DNA of 64,000 bases from Dysgonomonas sp. ZJ279 (GTDB lineage: Bacteria; Bacteroidota; Bacteroidia; Bacteroidales; Dysgonomonadaceae): positions 28,633 to 92,632 of the forward strand of contig NZ_JAAKEL010000014.1 in the NCBI RefSeq assembly GCF_011039205.1, read 5' to 3'. The notes under the pieces were generated by a model that saw only the letters and a list, made by a program, of their open reading frames with translations, had not been told where the DNA came from and did not search any database. A program made the translations under genes and the position numbers. Numbering within the stretch: the stretch's first letter is position 1; every line of letters starts with the position of its first letter. This document shows, piece by piece, positions 17,384 through 26,530 of the stretch.

Positions 17384-18880
17384 TTACTTTCTAAAATACT
17401 TATTGATAACAGGTATTTGGCTTAATGGCAAATCTCGCTTGATAATAATTACAGTAAATATGATTAGTAATACTGTACGGTATAGTAATCGCAAAATCTC
17501 ATTCTCAATATACAATTGAGTTCCTGCCAGATAAAAAACTAAAGTCAATATGGCATAAAATCCGATCACTTTTACGTTATATTTTATAGGATAATATTTC
17601 TGACCAAAATAATAGGAGATCGACATTATTATCAGATTACAGAAAAATGTAGCCCAAGCACTGGCTACATAGCCATATATAGGCACAAATATTATATTTA
17701 TGAGAACGGTAATAATACAGCCGAATATGGAAAAGCTTGCTCCAAAATGTGTTTTATCTGTAAGCTTATACCACACCGATAAATTGAAATAGATACCAAA
17801 AAATATTTCGCCCATCATCGCTATAGGGACAATATCAACACCAGCCCTGTATCTTTCACCGACAAAATATTTCAATATATCCATGTAAAATGTTACACCT
17901 AAAAATACCAATAAAGCAAATATGATAAAGTATTTCATTGCCTGTGCATACGATCGAGTATTGTCTTTATCCTTATTCTGTGCAAAAATAAAAGGTTCGT
18001 AAGCATAACGAAATGCTTGCGTAAACATAGCAATAACCAAAGTGATTTTCAAACAAGCACTATAAATACCTAATTGACTAAAGGCTTCGTCCTTATCGTC
18101 AAATATATAAGGATAGGTCAATTGTGCTACAGCCTGATTAATAACACCTGCAACACCTAATATTAGTAGTGGATAAGAATATTTTAAAATGCGCCCGAGT
18201 AACTGTTTATCAAAGTTATATTTGAATCCCATCATATTAGGAACTAACATAATAAGAATGATAACAGTGCTAATCATATTAGCTAGGAATATATACCCTA
18301 TCCCATAATCAGGAACGTAGAACCAATCAATGAGCGATGAATACGATTTGTGTATTAACGGGCATATAACAAGAAAAAATACATTGAATAGTATATTGAA
18401 GAAGATAAATGCCAGCCTTACTGTTGCAAAACGTATTGGTCTTTTTTTATAACGCAGATAGGCGTAGGGAATCGTCATGAATGCATCTAAAGCCACTACA
18501 ATAACCATCATCAATATATGTTCGGGATGATCAGTATAGTCCATCCAGGAAGAAATAGGACCAATAAATATAAAGCAGGAAAGTATAAATAGGAGAGAAC
18601 TTGCACCTAACGATATCAAAGATGTTGAATATACAGTTGTCGAATTCTCATCTTCTTTATTCATAAAACGGAAGAAACCCGTCTCCATACCATATGTAAG
18701 CAATACCATAAAGAGAGCCGTAAAACCATATATATAACTGACTTTCCCATATTCGATAGGATTGGTAAAAATATATACATGCAATGGCGTCAAGCACCAA
18801 TTAAGAAAGCGACCAACAATACTGCTCAATCCGTAGATTGCCGTATCTTTTGCCAAACTTTTCATTTTACCTTCTGCCAT
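17384..18880 (-). CDS. Wzx/MATE-like polysaccharide flippase
   Basis: 498 aa with twelve to fourteen hydrophobic segments and few long loops. The N-terminus (L-A-K-D-T-A-I-Y-G-L-S-S-I-V-G-R-F-L-N) is typical of the MOP superfamily, oligosaccharide flippase branch. It would move a lipid-linked sugar across the inner membrane. No glycosyltransferase or capsule genes adjoin it, so it may act on a core housekeeping glycan, or be the stand-alone flippase that many Bacteroidetes carry. It is upstream of the S46 peptidase gene and may share its transcript. Confidence 0.85.
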   Translation of the reverse strand: MAEGKMKSLAKDTAIYGLSSIVGRFLNWCLTPLHVYIFTNPIEYGKVSYIYGFTALFMVLLTYGMETGFFRFMNKEDENSTTVYSTSLISLGASSLLFILSCFIFIGPISSWMDYTDHPEHILMMVIVVALDAFMTIPYAYLRYKKRPIRFATVRLAFIFFNILFNVFFLVICPLIHKSYSSLIDWFYVPDYGIGYIFLANMISTVIILIMLVPNMMGFKYNFDKQLLGRILKYSYPLLILGVAGVINQAVAQLTYPYIFDDKDEAFSQLGIYSACLKITLVIAMFTQAFRYAYEPFIFAQNKDKDNTRSYAQAMKYFIIFALLVFLGVTFYMDILKYFVGERYRAGVDIVPIAMMGEIFFGIYFNLSVWYKLTDKTHFGASFSIFGCIITVLINIIFVPIYGYVASAWATFFCNLIIMSISYYFGQKYYPIKYNVKVIGFYAILTLVFYLAGTQLYIENEILRLLYRTVLLIIFTVIIIKRDLPLSQIPVINKYFRK

Positions 18881-18898
18881 AGATCAATTATTTGCCTA

Positions 18899-18906
18899 CA
18901 AAAGTA
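18899..18906 (-). promoter_or_regulatory. -7 element for the flippase gene
   Basis: Minus-strand TACTTTTG matches TAnnTTTG and lies 18 bp upstream of the ATG at 18880. No clear -33 TTG is seen. Confidence 0.4.
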
Positions 18907-19040
18907 ATATATATAATTTGGAATAATATTAATTTGAGAACGAAGTTGACAATCAATCTTTAACATTATTGATGATCTGACGCACTCTTTATAATTGACC
19001 AGACAACAGGTGCCTAATCAACTATAAAAAACCGTTATAC

Positions 19041-19073
19041 TTGACAGTTTTATCATATTAAACTCTAACTTTG
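19041..19073 (+). promoter_or_regulatory. Promoter of the acyl-CoA synthetase gene
   Basis: TTGACA (19041-19046) and TAACTTTG (19066-19073), with 22 nt between TTG and the -7 element, slightly longer than the best spacing. It lies 26 bp before the ATG at 19100. Confidence 0.6.
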
Positions 19074-19099
19074 CAATATATATTAATAGGTAAACAACC

Positions 19100-20905
19100 A
19101 TGAATTACTATCATTTAGCCGTGCTTGTGCACAGACAAGCTGCCAGATATGGCAAACGTACAGCCCTTAAGTACAGAAACAGCGTTGAAAAGAAATGGAA
19201 AAATATTTCTTGGAAAGTATTCTCTAAGACAGTTCAAAAAACTGCTTGGGCAATGGCTGAACTAGGTGTAAAAGAAGAGGATAGAATCGGAATTTACTCC
19301 CAAAATATGGCGCAGTACTTATTCACTGAATTCGGTTCGTACGCGAATAGAGCCTCCAACGTTCCTATATACGCGACTTCGTCACCGTCACAGGTAGAAT
19401 ATATAGTAAATGATGCTCAAATAAAATTATTGTTTGTTGGTGAACAATTTCAATACAATAATGCATTCAAAGTACAGCAAGACTCTTCTGTATTAAAGAA
19501 AATCATTGTTTTCGACAATACTGTCAAATTTCATCCTGAAGATAAAACATCTATTTATTACGACAATTTCATAGCTACAGGCGAAAATTCGGATGCAGAA
19601 GTATTAGTCAATGTTCGCACAAAGTCGAGACAAGAAACTGATATCGCATGTATTATATACACATCGGGAACAACAGGCGAACCCAAAGGCGTAGTTCTTC
19701 CTCACTCATGCTTTTTAGAGCTCTTCCGTATCCATGATATACGACTGCCAATGGTTACGAACAAAGATCTTTCGATGAATTTTCTACCTCTCGCACATAT
19801 ATTCGAAAAGGCCTGGTCATACTATTGTATTCACAAAGGGGTGACTATAGCAATGAATCAAGATGCGAAAGAAATACAAAAATCGATAAAACAAGTACAC
19901 CCTACACTAATGTGCAGTGTTCCTCGCTTTTGGGAAAAAGTATATGCCGGAGTTAGTGAGAAGATTAACTCTTCCAAAGGATTTATGAAATGGTTGTATA
20001 CCGATGCTATAAGAGCAGGTAAAAGATATAATCTGGATTATAAAAATAATGGAATCAAAATTTCGACAGGAACTAAGATTAAATTTCATATCTATAATAA
20101 TACGGTATTCAGAGTATTAAAAATGGTTGTAGGTATCGAAAGAGGAAACCTTTTCCCTTGTGCTGGTGCACCCATCTCAGATGCTATCTGCGAATTCCTT
20201 TTATCTGTAAATATCCCTATCATTGTTGGTTATGGACTAACCGAAACATCTGCTACCGTTAGTTTTTATCCACCAAAAGGATTTATTATAGGTTCGGTGG
20301 GAACTATAATGCCTGGTGTAGAAGTAAAACTAGGAGAGGGTGACGAGATTCTGGTGAAAGGTAAAACAGTATTAAGAGAGTATTATAATAAACCGGAAGA
20401 AACAGCAAAATCGTTCACCGAAGATGGATTTTTCCGAACAGGTGATGCCGGACGATTTGAAAATGGCGTATTGTACATGACTGAACGAATAAAAGATTTG
20501 TACAAAACATCTAATGGTAAGTATATAGCTCCTCAGGCTATTGAGACACGTGTAGGCGAAGATAAATATATCGACATGATTGTCGCCATTGCCGACGAAC
20601 GCAAGTTTGTGAGTGCCCTTATAGTTCCTGATTATAAGGCTGTAAAAGAATATGCAGATGAGAACAGTATCCCCTATAAAGAAGAGGAAGATTTACTTAC
20701 TAATAAAGACTTTCTTCGAATGCTCGATAGTCGCATAGAATTATTACAAGCACATTTTGCTCCTTACGAAAAGATAAAGAAATATACCCTTCTTCCTGAG
20801 CCACTCACTATGGAAAAAGGCGAACTGACAAACACCTTAAAGGTTAAGCGTAAGTTCGTTGCAGATAAATATAAGGATATAATCGATAAAATGTATCAAG
20901 AATAA
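19100..20905 (+). CDS. Long-chain acyl-CoA synthetase (AMP-forming)
   Basis: 601 aa, ANL superfamily. It activates fatty acids to acyl-AMP and then acyl-CoA. The P-loop-like motif Y-T-S-G-T-T-G-E-P-K-G is near residue 190. V-G-Y-G-L-T-E-T-S comes near residue 378 and the G-W-F-like F-R-T-G-D-A-G-R near residue 450. The C-terminal catalytic Lys lies in the K-R-K-F region. It is of the FadD15/FAA-like length class. It precedes hemW by 14 bp, so the two are likely one transcript. The physiological substrate is not shown by sequence; membrane lipid recycling is plausible. Confidence 0.9.
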   Translation: MNYYHLAVLVHRQAARYGKRTALKYRNSVEKKWKNISWKVFSKTVQKTAWAMAELGVKEEDRIGIYSQNMAQYLFTEFGSYANRASNVPIYATSSPSQVEYIVNDAQIKLLFVGEQFQYNNAFKVQQDSSVLKKIIVFDNTVKFHPEDKTSIYYDNFIATGENSDAEVLVNVRTKSRQETDIACIIYTSGTTGEPKGVVLPHSCFLELFRIHDIRLPMVTNKDLSMNFLPLAHIFEKAWSYYCIHKGVTIAMNQDAKEIQKSIKQVHPTLMCSVPRFWEKVYAGVSEKINSSKGFMKWLYTDAIRAGKRYNLDYKNNGIKISTGTKIKFHIYNNTVFRVLKMVVGIERGNLFPCAGAPISDAICEFLLSVNIPIIVGYGLTETSATVSFYPPKGFIIGSVGTIMPGVEVKLGEGDEILVKGKTVLREYYNKPEETAKSFTEDGFFRTGDAGRFENGVLYMTERIKDLYKTSNGKYIAPQAIETRVGEDKYIDMIVAIADERKFVSALIVPDYKAVKEYADENSIPYKEEEDLLTNKDFLRMLDSRIELLQAHFAPYEKIKKYTLLPEPLTMEKGELTNTLKVKRKFVADKYKDIIDKMYQE

Positions 20906-20919
20906 GTCTCACTAAAAAG

Positions 20920-22050
20920 ATGGCAGGCATTTATATTCACGTTCCTTATTGTAAAACAAGATGTATCTATTGTGATTTCTTCACTCAGACTAACACATCT
21001 TCAAAAACAGGGTATATTTCTGCTGTTGCTAAAGAAATAGAACTTCGCAAAGATTATCTGGGAAAGGAACCTATAAAGACTATCTATTTTGGGGGAGGAA
21101 CGCCCTCTCAATTATCAGAAGATGATTTCAAGCATATATTTGAGGCTATTAATAATAGCTTTGAGGTGATTCCGAATGCGGAAATTACCATGGAAGCCAA
21201 TCCCGATGATCTGAGTGAATCATATATTTCGATGATTCAGTCATTACCATTCAATAGGCTCAGTATAGGAATACAAAGCTTTAATGACAAGGAACTCAAT
21301 TTCTTAAAAAGGCGACATTCGGCACAACGAGCAAAAGATGTTGTCAAACTCTGTAAACAAGCTGGTTTTGATAATATAAGTATCGACCTGATGTATGGAC
21401 TTCCCAATCAGACAATGGATATTTGGATGAATAATTTGGAAGAAGCTATATCGCTTGATGTACAGCATATATCATCTTATCATCTTATATACGAGCAAGG
21501 AACTAAACTGTTCAAGTTGTTCAAGCAAGGCGAAGTAATGCCTGTAGCCGAAGATATGAGTGTAGATATGTTTTCCGTAATGATAGATAAATTGAATGAT
21601 GCCGGATTTGAACATTATGAGATATCTAATTTTGCTAAAAACAATCTGTATGCAAAACATAATAGTTCGTACTGGCTAGGGGAAAAATACCTAGGCTTGG
21701 GACCTGCTGCGCATTCATTCGATGGACAAAATCGTGCATGGAATATAGCCTCCATATCCAAATATATAGCAGGTATTGATAATAAGAATCCCGATATTGA
21801 AATTGAATATCTCGACCCGACATCACAATACAATGATTTCATACTCACAGGTCTGCGCACCATGTGGGGTGTTAATTTAGCAGAGGTTAAAAATCGTTTT
21901 GGTGATAAAATGCTGACTTACTGTTTGAATAACGTGCAAAGATATGTCGATCAAGACTTTGTCAAAAATGAGAATAGTATATTAAAGCTAACACGCGAAG
22001 GTATATTTATATCGGATGGTATAACGAGTGATTTAATGTATATCAAATAA
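20920..22050 (+). CDS. hemW: Radical SAM heme chaperone HemW
   Basis: 376 aa. The radical-SAM cluster motif is C11-x3-C15-x2-C18 followed by D-F. HemN oxidases instead have a fourth Cys at the C-x-C position, so HemW is the better call. The G-G-G-T-P S-adenosylmethionine motif follows near residue 61. The HemN_C-like region is at the C-terminus (T-G-L-R-T-M-W-G-V). HemW binds haem and delivers it to target proteins; it lacks coproporphyrinogen oxidase activity. It is transcribed with the acyl-CoA synthetase gene and ends 12 bp from a convergent gene. Confidence 0.92.
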   Translation: MAGIYIHVPYCKTRCIYCDFFTQTNTSSKTGYISAVAKEIELRKDYLGKEPIKTIYFGGGTPSQLSEDDFKHIFEAINNSFEVIPNAEITMEANPDDLSESYISMIQSLPFNRLSIGIQSFNDKELNFLKRRHSAQRAKDVVKLCKQAGFDNISIDLMYGLPNQTMDIWMNNLEEAISLDVQHISSYHLIYEQGTKLFKLFKQGEVMPVAEDMSVDMFSVMIDKLNDAGFEHYEISNFAKNNLYAKHNSSYWLGEKYLGLGPAAHSFDGQNRAWNIASISKYIAGIDNKNPDIEIEYLDPTSQYNDFILTGLRTMWGVNLAEVKNRFGDKMLTYCLNNVQRYVDQDFVKNENSILKLTREGIFISDGITSDLMYIK

Positions 22051-22062
22051 AACTGAAAAGTT

Positions 22063-22635
22063 CTAATCCCCATTTTTCAAATCAGCCCAAATTCCTAGCT
22101 TTTTGTTTCGGGCATATAATTCTGCCACCTTAACTTTTTCAATAAAATCATCGTACGTTTTCTTATCTATTAATATCCGGGTATCAGAATCCTTGGATTC
22201 AGTTTTACCTTCCTCACTATTCGTTCGTGGGCGTAACATTGTACCTCCCGGACAAGCACCATTACGCACAAGATAAATATTCAATGTATCTGAACCTTGC
22301 ATAACCCAACAATAGATAAGCTTAGAGTTAGGATTATTAGTAGTGATTGGTGATATGGATGAGACAGAAGTAACAACAGCTGAAGGATGTTTCTTTATCC
22401 AAGTATTTACTAAACTGTCAATATTATTACTGCGAGGAGACCTAAAAAAACCTGTTCCCAATAATGTATATGTATTATTAGGTTCCGATTTTTTAGCACC
22501 AAATATCGATTCGAAACTAAATTCAGATATTTTTGCGTATTTATTATAATCAAATTGACCAAAGCAATTATTGCTGATTATTAAAGTAATAATCAGCAAC
22601 AATATATAATAAAGCTGCTTCGAAGCTTTTATCAT
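22063..22635 (-). CDS. Secreted protein with nuclease-like C-terminal helix, unknown
   Basis: About 190 aa starting at the ATG at 22635, which overlaps the TGA of the upstream alcohol dehydrogenase gene as ATGA. A longer start further upstream would run into that gene. A signal peptide is clear (K-A-S-K-Q-L-Y-Y, hydrophobic core, N-C-F-G-Q). The final 30 residues (A-E-L-Y-A-R-N-K-K-L-G-I-W-A) resemble the end of staphylococcal-nuclease-fold proteins. N-I-Y-L-V-R-N-G-A-C may be a remnant strand of that fold. The catalytic Arg/Asp/Glu set is not evident, so nuclease activity is not claimed. Confidence 0.6.
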   Translation of the reverse strand: MIKASKQLYYILLLIITLIISNNCFGQFDYNKYAKISEFSFESIFGAKKSEPNNTYTLLGTGFFRSPRSNNIDSLVNTWIKKHPSAVVTSVSSISPITTNNPNSKLIYCWVMQGSDTLNIYLVRNGACPGGTMLRPRTNSEEGKTESKDSDTRILIDKKTYDDFIEKVKVAELYARNKKLGIWADLKNGD

Positions 22636-23789
22636 AATCTCAGTCTGAGTATTTCTACTACAACATCCGATGTTATATTTTTGCACTCACCAAGTTTCCA
22701 ACCACGTTCAATAAAACGTTTCTCCACTTTTTCAATTGCGTCTTCGTCCAAACCGTAATCCGATAAGTGAGTCTTATTTCCCATTTGCTCAAAGAAACCT
22801 TCTACTGCTGCAATCGTTTTATCTATTAATTCACTATCAGAAGTAGCTTGTAAGCCAAATACTTCTTTACCTAGTCGTTTTATTTTTTTCGCTTTCTGAT
22901 CTTTCAATCTTGTCATTACACCCGGCAGTACGATTGCCAGAGTCTGAGCATGATCCAAACCATAGAAAGCAGTCAGCTCATGACCAATCATATGGGTAGC
23001 CCAGTCTTGGGGTACTCCGCACGAAATCCAGTAATTTAATGCCCATGTAGAAGCCCACATCAGATTTGCTCTTACATCATAATCCGTAGGATTCTCCAAT
23101 GCCTTAGGGCCTTCCAATACAAGCGTTTTCAATATAGCTTCCGACATTAAATCTTGCAGTAACGAATCTCCTTCATTATAAGTCAAGTATTGCTCTATTA
23201 CATGTATGAAAGCATCTACCACACCATTAGCAATCTGACGAGGAGGCAAACTAAATGTTACAGTAGGGTCGAGCACCGAGAATTTAGGAAATACAAGAGG
23301 AGAGGAGAAAGCCAGTTTTTCCTGAGTCGCAGCTTTGGTTATTACACCGCCATCATTCATTTCAGAACCTGTAGCCGAAATCGTCAACACGGTGCCAAAT
23401 GGTAAAGCTTTCTTTATTTCGAGTCCTTTAGATAATATCTGCCAAGGATCACTGTCATCGAAGCATGCTGCTGCAACTATAAATTTGGTAGCATCTATAA
23501 CAGAACCTCCACCAACAGCCAAAACATAGTCAATATGTTTCTCTTTTATCAAAGCCACAGCTTTCATACAGGTTTCGAAATGTGGATTAGCTTCTATTCC
23601 CGAAAATTCTGTGTATTCGAAAGAAGAAAGAGCATTTATAACCTGCTCATATACATTATTTTTCTTGATACTACCTCCACCGTAAGTAATAAGAACTTTA
23701 CTGCCTACAGGTATTTCACTTGTAATATTTTTGATTGTATCTTTTCCGAAGATTATTTTTACAGGATTTGTAAATGTGAAATTGTTCAT
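22632..23789 (-). CDS. Iron-containing (YqhD/BDH-type) alcohol dehydrogenase
   Basis: 385 aa, type III NAD(P)H-dependent alcohol dehydrogenase, cytosolic. The nucleotide-binding G-G-G-S-x-x-D (V-G-G-G-S-V-I-D-A-T-K) is near residue 95. Metal ligands are visible as D-A-F-I-H-V-I-E, H-M-I-G-H-E and D-H-A-Q-T. The overall sequence is closest in style to the NADPH-dependent butanol/aldehyde reductases (YqhD, BDH), which reduce short aldehydes. It may serve fermentation or aldehyde detoxification. Its stop overlaps the next gene's start; the TonB receptor gene lies 90 bp upstream. Confidence 0.9.
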   Translation of the reverse strand: MNNFTFTNPVKIIFGKDTIKNITSEIPVGSKVLITYGGGSIKKNNVYEQVINALSSFEYTEFSGIEANPHFETCMKAVALIKEKHIDYVLAVGGGSVIDATKFIVAAACFDDSDPWQILSKGLEIKKALPFGTVLTISATGSEMNDGGVITKAATQEKLAFSSPLVFPKFSVLDPTVTFSLPPRQIANGVVDAFIHVIEQYLTYNEGDSLLQDLMSEAILKTLVLEGPKALENPTDYDVRANLMWASTWALNYWISCGVPQDWATHMIGHELTAFYGLDHAQTLAIVLPGVMTRLKDQKAKKIKRLGKEVFGLQATSDSELIDKTIAAVEGFFEQMGNKTHLSDYGLDEDAIEKVEKRFIERGWKLGECKNITSDVVVEILRLRL

Positions 23790-23879
23790 TGATTTTTTAT
23801 TTAGAGGATATATCTATTTAGTAAGAGTAAAGTTATACTTTTTTTCTCTCGAAGAATCTATGTTTTGTATTAAAACAGC

Positions 23880-26294
23880 TTAAAAGTCGGCAAGCAACCT
23901 GATATTCAATTGTCTACCTGTTAAATAATTAGGAATAGCGTATTGATTAGAATAAACGTCTGTAATCCAATAATATGTGTTTACATTTTTTATATCGAAC
24001 AAATTAAATACATCTAAGCCTAGCCATACATTTTTGAATGCTTTGCAAAACGAGTTTTTATTTCTAATGGCATAATTTTCACCCAGAATCTCCCACGAAA
24101 AACCGATATCCGCCCGCTTATACGCAGGTGCACGAAAATAACCATCATTAAAACTCTTATTTGGTGCAGCAAATGGCAATCCATCAGAGAAAGCACCCCT
24201 AAAACTCATCTTTATACGATCATAACCCGGAAAATAATCTTGCAGATAAACTGATATATTATAACGTTGATCAGTAGGCAGTGGCGTTTTTATACCATTT
24301 ATATCTTGTCGAGTTTTCATTAGCGATAAACTAATCCAACTGCTGGTTCCTGTTACAAATTCACCATACAACTGCATATCGATTCCTGTTATATAGCCAG
24401 TCCCTTCATTTTCACCTGAATATCTAACCCTTACATTATCTATTGTATAAGGTATTACATCAGATAAACGTTTGTAGAATAATTCACTCGAAAATTTAAA
24501 AGCCCGCTCACCGGATTTAAAATGATAATCACTACCTAATATAAAATGTTGCGATTTTTGAGATTTAATATCCTTATTCGGTACTATAACATTATTCCCT
24601 TCTACATCTACCACTTGTTGATACTCACGATAAAATGGAGCCTGATAATATGCACCTCCTGCCAAACGGAAAGTAAAGTTTTCGTTAGCAGCAGGTATAA
24701 ATAACAACGCAAGACGTGGACTTACCAACAGTTCGTTATTAAAATCCCAATAACTGGCTCTTAAGCCGGCATTGAGTGTAAATAATCCTCGATCAGTATT
24801 AAACTGATATCTTTCTTGTAAATATCCTGATATACGTGTAGAATTGACCTTATTATTTGATTTCAGATTAGAAAACATATTTACCGTGATGCCATCGTTG
24901 GGCAGTGAGTAGCCTGTAGAATCACGCATTTCCCATTCGCTGATGCGGTCTTTGATTTGCTCTTGCTGAAATGATAATCCCCATTTTATGAGATGTTTAT
25001 CAAGTTTTAAACTACCAAAATGAGTGATATTATATACATCAATATCCAGTTTATTGCGGGCATGATTGTGATAAGTACCTATCCCAAGAAGATTATTCGT
25101 TTCACTATCAGAACCATCTAAAGTATTGATTTCGGTAAGTCTATATCGACCTTCTATATCAAATCGTTCATGTTCATCGGATGAGAAAGCTGAAGACATA
25201 ATACCTAGTTCCAGATTATCATTTATCTTTCCTTTCAAAGTTAAAGCTCCTTGGTAAGTTATAAACTTATCATCTTCCCATCCATCAAAAAAGACTTTAA
25301 AGTTTCTCAATCGCTCAACTGTCCCGAAATTGGTTGAGCGTGTCTGAGGAGTAAACTGGTAAGCATTACGTGAATAATTCCCTAAAAAACTAATGTCCCA
25401 TTTTGGAGAGAGGCTATATGTCATATATGATTGCAAATCGAGGAACGACGGGTCATACTCAGCTCTTGTATCAGTAGTATTCAATAATGATCTGGTATTT
25501 TTATACCTTACGCTAGTCATTTGCGAAAAAGTATTTGTAGCATTACCAATATATACACTACCATCCATTAAACTGGCTCCAACAGATCCTTCGAACCGCT
25601 GTGGTTTTTTGTATTGAACATCTAAAACAGAAGACATTCTATCACCATATTCGGCATTATAGCCACCGCTCGAAAAAGCCACTGACTGCACCATATTAGG
25701 ATTGATAAAACTTAACCCTTCCTGCTGTCCCGAACGAATCAACAAAGGGCGATGTATTTCTACACCATTCACATAGATAACATTTTCATCGAAATTACCA
25801 CCCCTTACTAAATATTGGGAACTCAACTCATTCGTAGAACTAACCCCTGAAAAAGAAAATAACAAAGACTCTATGCTGCTATCCAATAAATAGGAGCGAC
25901 GTTTAGGATCAAATACATCTACAGTCATATTCAGCATCCTGCTTTTCCCATCCGCGTTTATTACTACCGATTCAAGATTCTGATCAGCATCTTTCATTAT
26001 AACATTAAGATTTATATCTTCGGTCAAGGGTGGAATAGTAAGGTAGATCGTTTGGAATCCAATTGATGAAAATATTATTTTAACAGAATCTTTAGTGATT
26101 ATATTTAATGAATACTCTCCTTTATTAGTAGTAAAAGTTCCATTCGTTTGACCAATATCCTTTGAAGAAACAGATACATGCGAAAGAGGCTTTTTATTTG
26201 CATCATATACAACTCCGCTAATTTTTACCGATTGAGCAAAAAATGAAAGGGAAATTAATATAAATGTAGTAAGTAATAAACTTTTCTTTATCAT
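23880..26294 (-). CDS. TonB-dependent outer-membrane receptor
   Basis: 804 aa. A signal peptide (about 1-20) is followed by a carboxypeptidase-regulatory-like beta-sandwich (V-K-I-S-G-V-V-Y-D-A-N-K-K-P-L, residues 22-100). A plug domain (about 110-225) includes Y-L-V-R-G-G-N-F-D-E-N and I-N-P-N-M-V-Q-S-V-A-F-S-S-G-G. The beta-barrel extends to the C-terminal aromatic, R-L-L-A-D-F. No SusD-like partner gene adjoins it, so a polysaccharide-utilisation role is unlikely. Metal chelates or small nutrients are possible. A good promoter precedes it. The substrate is unknown. Confidence 0.9.
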   Translation of the reverse strand: MIKKSLLLTTFILISLSFFAQSVKISGVVYDANKKPLSHVSVSSKDIGQTNGTFTTNKGEYSLNIITKDSVKIIFSSIGFQTIYLTIPPLTEDINLNVIMKDADQNLESVVINADGKSRMLNMTVDVFDPKRRSYLLDSSIESLLFSFSGVSSTNELSSQYLVRGGNFDENVIYVNGVEIHRPLLIRSGQQEGLSFINPNMVQSVAFSSGGYNAEYGDRMSSVLDVQYKKPQRFEGSVGASLMDGSVYIGNATNTFSQMTSVRYKNTRSLLNTTDTRAEYDPSFLDLQSYMTYSLSPKWDISFLGNYSRNAYQFTPQTRSTNFGTVERLRNFKVFFDGWEDDKFITYQGALTLKGKINDNLELGIMSSAFSSDEHERFDIEGRYRLTEINTLDGSDSETNNLLGIGTYHNHARNKLDIDVYNITHFGSLKLDKHLIKWGLSFQQEQIKDRISEWEMRDSTGYSLPNDGITVNMFSNLKSNNKVNSTRISGYLQERYQFNTDRGLFTLNAGLRASYWDFNNELLVSPRLALLFIPAANENFTFRLAGGAYYQAPFYREYQQVVDVEGNNVIVPNKDIKSQKSQHFILGSDYHFKSGERAFKFSSELFYKRLSDVIPYTIDNVRVRYSGENEGTGYITGIDMQLYGEFVTGTSSWISLSLMKTRQDINGIKTPLPTDQRYNISVYLQDYFPGYDRIKMSFRGAFSDGLPFAAPNKSFNDGYFRAPAYKRADIGFSWEILGENYAIRNKNSFCKAFKNVWLGLDVFNLFDIKNVNTYYWITDVYSNQYAIPNYLTGRQLNIRLLADF

Positions 26295-26316
26295 GTAATA
26301 TGTCTATAAGTACCAG

Positions 26317-26347
26317 CAAATTTATAGATATATTTTTGCAGCGGCAA
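26317..26347 (-). promoter_or_regulatory. Promoter of the TonB receptor gene
   Basis: Minus-strand TTG (26347-26345), 20 nt, TAAATTTG (26324-26317): a full match to the Bacteroidetes consensus. The leader is short (about 16 nt). Confidence 0.65.
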
Positions 26348-26408
26348 ACATCTACTTATTTTAATATGTTTTAGTAAGAAGTAAGCGCTATTTTTTATCA
26401 TCTTAGGC

Positions 26409-26416
26409 TATCTTTG
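26409..26416 (+). promoter_or_regulatory. -7 element for dnaE
   Basis: TATCTTTG matches TAnnTTTG. It would leave a leader of about 105 nt before the ATG at 26531. No TTG lies at standard spacing. Confidence 0.45.
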
Positions 26417-26530
26417 TACAGCTGCTTACTTTATATAAATAGCTTATTGTTGAAAACTCTTCGATGGTTTTCTTCTAAAAGATATGATCTCATTGTATCT
26501 TTATAACTTCTATAATTACTGAAATATAAC

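Noticed and set aside
20920..22050. Calling this gene hemN (coproporphyrinogen III oxidase)
   Set aside because: The cluster motif is C-x3-C-x2-C-D-F without the fourth Cys of HemN, so HemW is the safer call.
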